40,924 nucleotides of DNA, from the NCBI GenBank assembly GCA_946998295.1, contig CAMPYS010000017.1, forward strand, positions 1-40,924. The letters run 5' to 3'. The stretch is from an uncultured Prevotella sp. GTDB lineage: Bacteria; Bacteroidota; Bacteroidia; Bacteroidales; Bacteroidaceae. A model generated the notes under the pieces. That model saw only the letters and a program-made list of their open reading frames with translations. It did no database searches and was not told the DNA's origin. Each line of letters opens with the position of its first letter. Positions within the stretch are counted from its first letter, which is position 1. This document shows, one piece after another, positions 34,901-40,924 of the stretch. The position numbers and the translations under genes were made by a program.

Positions 34901-36097
34901 TTATTCCATAGACAACAATTTATTTGCCATCTCTTTTCCTAATTGACAACATTTTTCTTTTATATCATCTGTTAATGCCTGACACATATCAATTGGTTCT
35001 CCTACTTTTTCAAACTTTATTTTCTCATCATTCCACTTTTGTATCACTGATACAGCCTTACTAGCCCAAGCATATGAGCCAAACCATGCTATATAATGAT
35101 TTTTAATATCTCGATTAGCTATTTCTGATAATAAGTCTTCCATTTCTTGATATAAACCATTATTATATGTAGGTGCACCAACTATCAATCCTTTAAATCT
35201 AAATATATCGCGTAAAATATAACTATGATGCGTTTTTGAAACATTATATAGTACAATATTTTTTAATCCTGCTTTTGATGCAGAATACGCTATTTGTTCT
35301 GCCATTCGTTCTGTATTTCCATACATTGTTCCATAACATATAACAAGACCCTGTTCAGTTTCATATCTACCCATTTTAGCATACATATTAACAACCTTGC
35401 TCACATTCTCATGCCATACAGGTCCATGTGTAGAACACAGATAATCTATTTTAAGCCCATTTAGCTTTTTAAGAGCATTTGTTACAGGTGTTCCATATTT
35501 TCCAATTATGTTAGAATAATAACGTATCATTTCATCCCAACATCTTTCAATATTACTATCTATATCTAAAATACCACCGTTTAATGCGCCAAAACATCCG
35601 AAAGCATCGCCAGAAAAAAGAATATTATCTTGTTTACTCTCACAATATGTCATCATGGTTTCAGGCCAATGAAGCATAGGGGTCATAAAGAAAGTCAGGC
35701 TATGACTTCCTATATTAAGTTTTTCCCCATTCTTTACTTCTGTTATATTTCCTTTAACACCATAAAAACCAGACATCATATTAAAAGTCTTCTTATTTCC
35801 TATGATTTTTATATCGGGATAATATTTTTTTAATAATGATAAACAACCTGAATGATCTGGTTCCATGTGATGAATCACTAAATAATCTATCTGCCTGTCA
35901 CCTATTACTTCTCGTATATTTTCTATAAATTGTAAAAAGAATTCTATTTCAACAGTATCAAAGAGAACTATTTTTTCATCAACTAATAAATAAGAGTTAT
36001 AACTAACTCCATGTGGTAAAGGCCATAGACCTTCAAACTTATCTTTTTTTCGATCATTCACACCTATATAATATAGGTCTTCTACTATTTTTACCAT
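34901..36097 (-). CDS. A-type flavodiiron protein (FprA family)
   Basis: This 398-residue protein has an N-terminal metallo-beta-lactamase-like diiron domain and a C-terminal flavodoxin domain (from about 252). Diiron ligands are visible: His77-x-Glu79-x-Asp81-His82 (HMEPDHSG), His142 (MLHWPETM), Asp163 (FSGDAFGCFG) and His223 (STHGPVWH). FMN binding is marked by ICYGTMYGNTERMAEQI and GAPTYNNGLYQEM. Such proteins reduce O2 to water or NO to N2O in anaerobes and need an external rubredoxin or reductase; none is fused here. The ATG is 1 nt after the sugar kinase stop codon, so the genes are translationally coupled. Confidence 0.95.
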   Translation of the reverse strand: MVKIVEDLYYIGVNDRKKDKFEGLWPLPHGVSYNSYLLVDEKIVLFDTVEIEFFLQFIENIREVIGDRQIDYLVIHHMEPDHSGCLSLLKKYYPDIKIIGNKKTFNMMSGFYGVKGNITEVKNGEKLNIGSHSLTFFMTPMLHWPETMMTYCESKQDNILFSGDAFGCFGALNGGILDIDSNIERCWDEMIRYYSNIIGKYGTPVTNALKKLNGLKIDYLCSTHGPVWHENVSKVVNMYAKMGRYETEQGLVICYGTMYGNTERMAEQIAYSASKAGLKNIVLYNVSKTHHSYILRDIFRFKGLIVGAPTYNNGLYQEMEDLLSEIANRDIKNHYIAWFGSYAWASKAVSVIQKWNDEKIKFEKVGEPIDMCQALTDDIKEKCCQLGKEMANKLLSME

Positions 36098-36098
36098 A

Positions 36099-37037
36099 TT
36101 AATGTTTTTGTTTTATTTGTTGTGCAAAATCACAACTTATATAATTAAAAATATCTTTACAGCAATTTATTGAAAATGCCTGTGCATAATCTACAAGATC
36201 ATCCCACTGATGTTCTGTAAGACCTGTATTCAAATCTTCTATTGTAATATTATTTTTCAATAATCCAAATATAAATCCTGCATTAAAATTATCTCCAGCC
36301 CCAACTGTACTTAAAACATCTATATCTTGAACTTTATATTCTTTCCTAAACTTATCTAAACTGTGTACAATAATAGGTTCAGAACCATTAGTAAAAATAA
36401 AATGATTACTATAAAATGATATTTCTGACTCATAAATATCATCAGGATTTTCCTTTTTAAAAAGGTTTTGGAAGTCTTCTCTACTACCTCTAACTATAGT
36501 TGCATAATCAAAATTTTCTAATAAATTTGGTGTAAGTTTGATTACTTCATCCTTATGAGCTTGTCTAAAATTAATATCATAATATATTATAGCTTCTTTA
36601 GAACGTGCTTGCTTTAAAACATATTCCACTTTTTGCCGAACAATAGGATTTAAAGCATAATATGAACCAAATAATATAATATCATCTTTATTAATCTCTG
36701 GACATATAAAATCAATTTGTTCATTTTGTGCATCTCGATAAAAAAGATACTCTGCATCATTTTTATCATTTAAATAAGCTAAAGATATTGGGGTCTTTGA
36801 ATTTCTATATATAGCTACACCTTCTGAATTTACACCATTCTCAGATAAAAATTTTCTTATATAATCTCCTACTCGATCGTTTCCTACCTCGCTTATAAAT
36901 AGTGTATTTATACCTACTCTCCCTAAAGACACCATAGCATTAAATGTTGAACCACCAGGATAAGCTGATATAGGTTGATCGCCTCTAAACAATATATCAA
37001 GGATTGTCTCACCTATTCCAATTATTTTTCGTTTCAT
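36099..37037 (-). CDS. PfkB-family sugar kinase (fructokinase-like)
   Basis: This 312-residue kinase opens MKRKIIGIGETILDILFRGDQPISAYPGGSTFNAMVSLGR, the PfkB signature 1 region, and carries signature 2 DIDVLSTVGAGDNFNAGFIFGLL with catalytic Asp249 in GAGD. FGSYYALN and YYDINFRQAH are also typical of the ribokinase superfamily's fructokinase branch. It phosphorylates a free sugar, probably fructose, with ATP; other sugars or nucleosides cannot be excluded. It heads a two-gene operon with the flavodiiron gene, and has a good promoter at 37095-37125 containing an inverted repeat. Confidence 0.9.
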   Translation of the reverse strand: MKRKIIGIGETILDILFRGDQPISAYPGGSTFNAMVSLGRVGINTLFISEVGNDRVGDYIRKFLSENGVNSEGVAIYRNSKTPISLAYLNDKNDAEYLFYRDAQNEQIDFICPEINKDDIILFGSYYALNPIVRQKVEYVLKQARSKEAIIYYDINFRQAHKDEVIKLTPNLLENFDYATIVRGSREDFQNLFKKENPDDIYESEISFYSNHFIFTNGSEPIIVHSLDKFRKEYKVQDIDVLSTVGAGDNFNAGFIFGLLKNNITIEDLNTGLTEHQWDDLVDYAQAFSINCCKDIFNYISCDFAQQIKQKH

Positions 37038-37094
37038 TTATTTATATTTAGCTAAAGATTATATATGTAAAGATTTGTATAATTATTATATTTG

Positions 37095-37125
37095 CAAAAT
37101 TAATATAATTAATTTTTAGATCAAA
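37095..37125 (-). promoter_or_regulatory. Promoter of the pfkB-flavodiiron operon with a palindrome in its spacer
   Basis: On the minus strand TTTG (37125-37122), 19-nt spacer, TAATTTTGC (37102-37094). A perfect repeat AAAATTAAT-ATA-ATTAATTTT (37096-37116) overlies the spacer and -7 region, a possible operator, although AT-rich enough to be chance. Confidence 0.68.
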
Positions 37126-37211
37126 AATTAATTATACTATTTTAAAATTATTGCATAATTTACTAATAACTAATATTTTTGTCGTAACTAAAGTATAATA
37201 AATAGGATAAC

Positions 37212-38273
37212 TTAATATTCTTTTATAGAACATTCGCCTTTCAAAGCAGATAAAGCATTTTCTGTCAATGCTAACATTTCATCTTGTCCTGGGAAAATAG
37301 CTATTGGTGCAAGAAATTCTATTCGTTTACGTAACATCTGTATAAAATAATCACTATATGCCAGACCTCCTGTAAGCAATATAGCATCCACTTTACCGTA
37401 TAATACTGCGGCTTCTGAAACTATAGATTTAGCTATATTCCAAGCCATAGCCGAAACTACTAATTTTGCTTTTTCATTGCCATCATCTATCATTTGTACA
37501 ATTAACCGCATATCATTTGTACCAATATGAGCCAAGAGACCACCTTGAGAACTTACTAAACGTAACATTTCCTCTTCTGTTTTTCCACTATGAAAACATA
37601 AGTGTATTATTTCGTTCATCGGCAAAGTTCCTGTACGTTCTGGCGAAAATGGACCATCACCATTAAGAGCATTATTTGCATCTATAGCTCTACCATTTGC
37701 ATGAGCTGCAATAGAAACTCCTCCTCCCAAATGACATATTATCAAATTTAAATCTTCATATCTTACTCCTTGTTCCTTAGCATAACGACGTGCAATAGCC
37801 TTCTGATTAAGAGCATGCCAAATACATATACGATTTATCGATGGTAACCCTGTTATATGAGCTTCTGGTAACATTTCATCAACAACACCAGGATCTGCTA
37901 TAAAACTTTGACAACCATCTATCAAATTAGCTATCTCATATGCCAACATACAACCTAAATCACAAGCATGTTGATGCTCTGTTTTCTTCTGATCATCGAT
38001 CATTCCCTGTGTTACTCTAAAAACTCCACTTGGTACAGGTTTATAAAGCCCTCCACGTCCAACACAAGCATCAAAATCTAAAGGTATATTCCGCTGTTTT
38101 AATTCTTCAAGTATATGATTTTTGCGATAATCGTATTGATCAAATATCGTTTCAAACTGCTGTATTTCTTCTCTTTTATGTTGAACATCTTTAATAAATA
38201 ATAATTTATCATCATATGCAACTGATATCTTAGTAGATGTTGAGCCTGGATTTATTGCAAGTATTTTATACAT
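37212..38273 (-). CDS. buk: Butyrate kinase (or branched-chain fatty acid kinase)
   Basis: This 353-residue acetate/butyrate kinase family enzyme opens with the phosphate-binding NPGSTSTKISVAYD (8-21). It carries CVGRGGLYKPVPSGVFRV, INRICIWHALNQKAIARRYA, HLGGGVSIAAHANGRAIDANNALNGDGPFSPERTG and LTGGLAYSDYF, all hallmarks of Buk. It turns butyryl phosphate and ADP into butyrate and ATP, the last step of a fermentation that yields energy. The phosphotransbutyrylase gene lies 8 nt upstream. In Prevotella-type hosts the pair may act on isobutyryl or isovaleryl groups from amino acids rather than butyryl (inference). Confidence 0.95.
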   Translation of the reverse strand: MYKILAINPGSTSTKISVAYDDKLLFIKDVQHKREEIQQFETIFDQYDYRKNHILEELKQRNIPLDFDACVGRGGLYKPVPSGVFRVTQGMIDDQKKTEHQHACDLGCMLAYEIANLIDGCQSFIADPGVVDEMLPEAHITGLPSINRICIWHALNQKAIARRYAKEQGVRYEDLNLIICHLGGGVSIAAHANGRAIDANNALNGDGPFSPERTGTLPMNEIIHLCFHSGKTEEEMLRLVSSQGGLLAHIGTNDMRLIVQMIDDGNEKAKLVVSAMAWNIAKSIVSEAAVLYGKVDAILLTGGLAYSDYFIQMLRKRIEFLAPIAIFPGQDEMLALTENALSALKGECSIKEY

Positions 38274-38281
38274 ATAATATT

Positions 38282-39187
38282 TTACTTTGTTATCATTGTT
38301 GCTAAAGCAAGGCTATAAAATTTAGATTTTATAGTATCACCTCTACTGGGTAAAACTACAGGTACTGATGTTCCTTGAAGTACTGCTGCTGTCTCTGCAT
38401 TTGCAAATAGTGTTATTGCCTTATAAAAAACATTCCCTGCTTCTATATCTGGAAAAATTACAGCATCAGCAGCTCCAGCTATTGGAGAATTTATGCATTT
38501 AGTGGCTAAAGCTTCTGCAGAGCAAGATGTTTTTAAGTCTAACGGACCATCTACTATACAATTTCCAAATACTCCATCAGATGCCATAGATTTTAATTTT
38601 AAATATTCCTCTGTATAAGGAAAGTGGCGCCCATCTACCTTTTCAGAGCAATGAATTAATGCAATTTTAGGGCTTTCTATTTTAAAATGATGACAAAAAT
38701 CTACAACGTATTTTATTTGTGCTATTCTCTGTTCGTGTGTCGGATAAGGTATAACAGCAGAATCGGTAAAAAACAATAGTTTGGGATAAGTATCTATTTT
38801 AACTACAGAAATATGAGTTAGAACATTACCTTTTGGTAATATTCCTTTTTCTCTACTTAACACAGCCTTAAGAAGGACATCTGTATTTACAAATCCCTTC
38901 ATTATAACTTGTACTCTACCTTCTCTAACACAAGCAACAGCTTTTTCTGATGCATCTTCAGGACTATTAGCTATAATCACTTCAAATCGATTTTCATATA
39001 TAGCTTTAGTTTGTTCAGAACATATCATTATAGGTTTTATAAAACCAGCCTTAACTGATAATTCTATTGCTTCACGTGTATGTTCATCTTCAGGCCATAC
39101 TACAGCTACAGACTTCTGTATACTCCTATCGTGAAGATAATATACTAATTGATTAAAATCTTCTATACGTTTCATAGGTTGCATCAT
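38282..39187 (-). CDS. ptb: Phosphate butyryltransferase
   Basis: This 301-residue member of the phosphate acetyl/butyryltransferase family has KSVAVVWPEDEHTREAI near the start, VQVIMKGFVNTDVLLKAVL, GNVLTHISVVKIDTYPKLLFFTDSAV and IAGAADAVIFPDIEAGNVFYKAI in the C-terminal half. It exchanges CoA for phosphate on butyryl-CoA, making the substrate of the adjacent kinase. Length matches the butyryl branch rather than the longer acetyl enzymes. MKRIEDFNQL (Met4) is an alternative start. It heads the ptb-buk operon, with a clear promoter and an operator-like palindrome. Confidence 0.94.
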   Translation of the reverse strand: MMQPMKRIEDFNQLVYYLHDRSIQKSVAVVWPEDEHTREAIELSVKAGFIKPIMICSEQTKAIYENRFEVIIANSPEDASEKAVACVREGRVQVIMKGFVNTDVLLKAVLSREKGILPKGNVLTHISVVKIDTYPKLLFFTDSAVIPYPTHEQRIAQIKYVVDFCHHFKIESPKIALIHCSEKVDGRHFPYTEEYLKLKSMASDGVFGNCIVDGPLDLKTSCSAEALATKCINSPIAGAADAVIFPDIEAGNVFYKAITLFANAETAAVLQGTSVPVVLPSRGDTIKSKFYSLALATMITK

Positions 39188-39223
39188 AGATAATAGAATA
39201 AATAATTATTATGTATAATTTTC

Positions 39224-39247
39224 TTGTTCGCTTTTATTTGCGAACAA
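39224..39247. promoter_or_regulatory. Operator-like palindrome on the ptb-buk promoter
   Basis: TTGTTCGC (39224-39231), 8-nt spacer, GCGAACAA (39240-39247). It overlaps the TTTG of the -7 element and the predicted start of transcription, where a repressor would block initiation. No regulator gene adjoins. Confidence 0.55.
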
Positions 39248-39275
39248 AGTTACAAAAAAGCTATCCACTATTCAA
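39245..39275 (-). promoter_or_regulatory. ptb-buk promoter
   Basis: On the minus strand TTG (39275-39273), 20-nt spacer, TAACTTTG (39252-39245). Start expected near 39239, about 50 nt before ptb. Confidence 0.75.
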
Positions 39276-39432
39276 AAAAAAGTAGTTTTTTCTATTATTT
39301 CTCATAAAAATATTACATTTAGGTTTAAGTGTCTAATAAAGATATATTTATGTTTTATATACTAAATAAATTTAGATTTCATACATAGAAACATTTTTAT
39401 ACCAATTCGAATACATTATATAATAAAAACAA

Positions 39433-39466
39433 AAAAGAGCTTTATATTCTCTTATAAAGCTCTTTT
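39433..39466 (-). terminator. Strong minus-strand intrinsic terminator far downstream of crcB
   Basis: Perfect 14-bp stem AAAAGAGCTTTATA / TATAAAGCTCTTTT with a 6-nt loop and, on the minus strand, a TTTTTTGTTTTT tail. The nearest upstream gene on that strand (crcB) ends 443 nt earlier, so an untranslated region or separate RNA ends here. Confidence 0.88.
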
Positions 39467-39908
39467 ACATATAATGTGAACCAAGCAGGACTAATTCACT
39501 ATATGTCCTTATCGCTATTAACTAAACATTTACCTTTTTATACTGACAGTAACTGTAGCAGAAATGTAACAGCAAACTGACTGGCTTACAACCACTATTC
39601 TGACTATATATGGAAATTATACTCATTCTCTGAGTACAAAGAGAAATCTTTTTGTTCACATTTCCAAATCTTTGTGCCATAAATATTTAGATATTTTACT
39701 ACTATATTTTCCAGTACAAGGTGCAAACCTTTATATATTATATAAAGTGTTTATACAATATTTCGGAAAGGGAATAAGTTTATGACTACAAAGAAAAAAT
39801 AAAATCGATATTCGGAAAAAGATATAAGAAATAACTTTTGTTTAATACATTTTTTACAAAAACATCATCCGAACGCAATAGGATTTACTAAAAAAGACAA
39901 TGTAGAGA
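39467..39908 (-). other. Untranslated stretch, possibly a noncoding RNA or long crcB 3' UTR
   Basis: No ORF is supportable in these 440 bp. It holds small inverted repeats (for example TTCTCT/AGAGAA near 39627-39645 and AGGAC/GTCCT at 39487-39509) and ends at a strong terminator. It does not show the signatures of tmRNA, RNase P RNA or SRP RNA that I know. Identity unknown. Confidence 0.35.
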
Positions 39909-40286
39909 CTAACCTGCCAACTTTATTCCTATAAGCACCATGATCGTCCCTATACAAACACTCCCTAAAACATACAGAACAGCATGAAAAAAATGACCTT
40001 GTTGCAAAAGGGACAAACTTTCATTAGAGAATGTGGAAAAGGTGGTAAAACCGCCACAAAACCCTGTTATCAAAAGCAGCTTGAGACTGTTATTACAAAG
40101 AATATTACGTCCAACCATGCCATAAAGAAATCCTATAACCAGACAGCCCAAGAGATTGACGACAAACGTACCATAGGGGAAAACATTTGGAAGCACGTTT
40201 TGAATAACTTTAGATGTAAAATACCTAACAGACGAGCCAACAGCTCCACCCATGGCTACCATCAACATACTGCGTAGAAAACTCAT
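39909..40286 (-). CDS. crcB: Fluoride channel CrcB/Fluc
   Basis: From the ATG at 40286 the protein is 125 residues (MSFLRSMLMVAMGGAVGSSVRYF...), the normal Fluc size with four membrane helices. An upstream in-frame extension of 68 residues to 40490 is polar, unlike any Fluc, and rejected; Met7 (MLMVAMGG) is also possible. Visible signatures are GGAVGSSVRYF, PYGTFVVNLLGCLVIGFLYG (the conserved Asn of the pore) and FCGGFTTFSTFSNE (the FTTFS phenylalanine-box motif). It exports fluoride as a dual-topology dimer. A TATCTTTGC -7 element ends 3 nt before this ATG, so the mRNA may be nearly leaderless. No fluoride riboswitch is seen. Its DNA seems higher in GC than neighbouring genes. Confidence 0.93.
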   Translation of the reverse strand: MSFLRSMLMVAMGGAVGSSVRYFTSKVIQNVLPNVFPYGTFVVNLLGCLVIGFLYGMVGRNILCNNSLKLLLITGFCGGFTTFSTFSNESLSLLQQGHFFHAVLYVLGSVCIGTIMVLIGIKLAG

Positions 40287-40781
40287 ATTGCAAAGATAAG
40301 AATCATTTTGAATATACTCCCATAGATGAAGACAAATATCATGTGAGCAATATGGCTTTTTGCAAATATCTGGTATTTTTCTTTGAGTCCAATGTTCGTA
40401 GACAATGAGCTTCATTGATACGTCATGAGAATCCAAGTAGTACCTTTTTGTTATGACTTGTTTGTTCACGACGTTCAATGACTGCAACATGAACTATATG
40501 TAGTTCCCCAATGGATCACTATTCCTCTCAAGCTCTCGACCATTTTCAATTTTTTCAATTGCTTGGTGGCAGTATCATATAACTTTTTGCTACAAAGTTC
40601 GACATAAGTTCTTGAAAACAAAAGCTTTGCATGCCATCAATTTGGTAGTCATTTTCCATTCATTGCTACATTTTTTTGAGAGTCTGCTTTTGTGTAGCAA
40701 TTTCTGTAGCAGAAAATGACCGAATGATGACTATCAAAAGGTATAGTTTGGCTGTCAAACGGATATGGATAAAAAACAAAA
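40287..40781. other. Higher-GC noncoding stretch with nested stem-loop
   Basis: No gene is supportable. The stretch is visibly richer in G and C than other gaps here. It contains a nested imperfect stem-loop (40641-40739): GTCATTTTC (40648-40656) with GAAAATGAC (40712-40720), and TTGCTACA (40663-40670) with TGTAGCAA (40693-40700). TTGCTACA occurs again at 40587-40594. It may be a decayed repeat element or a structured RNA. Confidence 0.45.
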
Positions 40782-40813
40782 AATCGCTGTAAAACCTTAA
40801 TTTTACAGCGATT
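40782..40813 (-). terminator. Terminator of the tRNA-CAT gene
   Basis: Perfect 13-bp stem AATCGCTGTAAAA / TTTTACAGCGATT with a 6-nt loop, followed on the minus strand by TTTTTGTTTTTT. It lies about 60 nt past the tRNA's 3' end. Confidence 0.85.
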
Positions 40814-40871
40814 ATCCTTGTTTTGAAGGCTGAAATGACGTGTTGTTTGACGTCCTTTTGAAACCTATTTG

Positions 40872-40924
40872 TGGACCAGACAGGGCTTGAACCTGTGACC
40901 TCCAGATTATGAGTCTGTTGCTCT
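40872..40924 (-). tRNA. tRNA with anticodon CAT (elongator Met, or Ile2), 5' part cut by window edge
   Basis: The minus strand shows anticodon loop CTCATAA, variable loop GGAGGTC, T arm ACAGGTTCAAGCCCTGT and the acceptor 3' strand CTGGTCC with discriminator A; CCA is not encoded. The D arm start is beyond the window. Anticodon CAT fits elongator tRNA-Met or the tRNA-Ile modified by TilS; the missing half is needed to choose. It is not the initiator form as far as can be seen. Confidence 0.9.

Noticed and set aside
39467..39908. tmRNA, RNase P RNA or SRP RNA
   Set aside because: None of the conserved cores (tmRNA ends, GAGGAAAGTCC of RNase P, SRP tetraloop region) could be found on either strand.
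40287..40490. 68-residue N-terminal extension of crcB
   Set aside because: Polar, cysteine-rich, unlike any Fluc channel; the family's normal start MSFLRSMLMV... lies at 40286.
40300..40870. Fluoride riboswitch upstream of crcB
   Set aside because: The GGnGATGG and CTGATG-type conserved segments of the crcB motif are not present upstream of the ATG.
1..40924. CRISPR array, insertion sequence or prophage
   Set aside because: No regularly spaced direct repeats, transposase, or phage structural genes were seen.

Overview
The window looks like a chromosomal segment of a low-GC Bacteroidales bacterium, most likely Prevotella-like. The grounds are: repeated TTG-N18-21-TAnnTTTG promoters of the Bacteroidetes primary sigma factor; three proteins ending in type IX secretion (T9SS) type A tails; a C10 (streptopain/interpain-like) protease of interpain size; the order rpsU-xerC-hpf-tRNA(Thr-Tyr-Gly); and a near absence of Shine-Dalgarno sites. 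I see no phage, insertion sequence, CRISPR array or rRNA. The species is not determinable by eye.

Layout. 1-2.1 kb: minus-strand tRNA cluster (Gly partial, Tyr, Thr), then hpf, xerC and rpsU. 2.3-3.3 kb: a cassette of three small membrane proteins (CD225/dispanin, DUF2752, TM2). 3.4-8.4 kb: housekeeping genes, namely a DUF2147 protein, the threonine-to-glycine pair kbl and an SDR threonine dehydrogenase transcribed divergently, a rubrerythrin with a rubredoxin site at each end, and a Bax-inhibitor-1 protein. 8.7-15 kb: two large convergent T9SS cargo genes, an adhesin-like protein and a C10 protease, sharing a perfect 42-bp palindromic terminator. 15-16.1 kb: 1.1 kb without a large gene but rich in structure, with interlocked palindromes, an 8-codon leader ORF behind an unusual AGGAG site, and two tandem hairpins. 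16.1-18.7 kb: a 60-residue peptide gene overlapping an 806-residue lipoprotein. 19-22 kb: a TTG-start DEAD-box helicase with a leader, then miaB.

22-29.9 kb: a six-gene minus-strand operon (ABC flippase, LtaS-like phosphotransferase, LpxL-like acyltransferase, three glycosyltransferases), tightly packed and partly overlapping. It probably builds and exports a surface glycolipid or decorates LPS. 30-34.6 kb: a beta-helix plus leucine-rich-repeat T9SS protein, divergent from a C11 (clostripain) lipoprotein. 34.9-39.2 kb: two energy and redox operons, pfkB-type sugar kinase with flavodiiron protein, and ptb-buk (acyl-phosphate fermentation, ATP) with an operator-like palindrome on its promoter. 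39.2-40.9 kb: a possible untranslated RNA region, crcB, a higher-GC intergenic stretch with a large nested stem-loop, and a partial tRNA-CAT.

The combined picture is an anaerobe fermenting sugars and amino acids, with oxygen/peroxide protection (rubrerythrin, flavodiiron protein) and a protease- and adhesin-bearing surface. Functional calls rest on motifs read by eye; no database search was possible.
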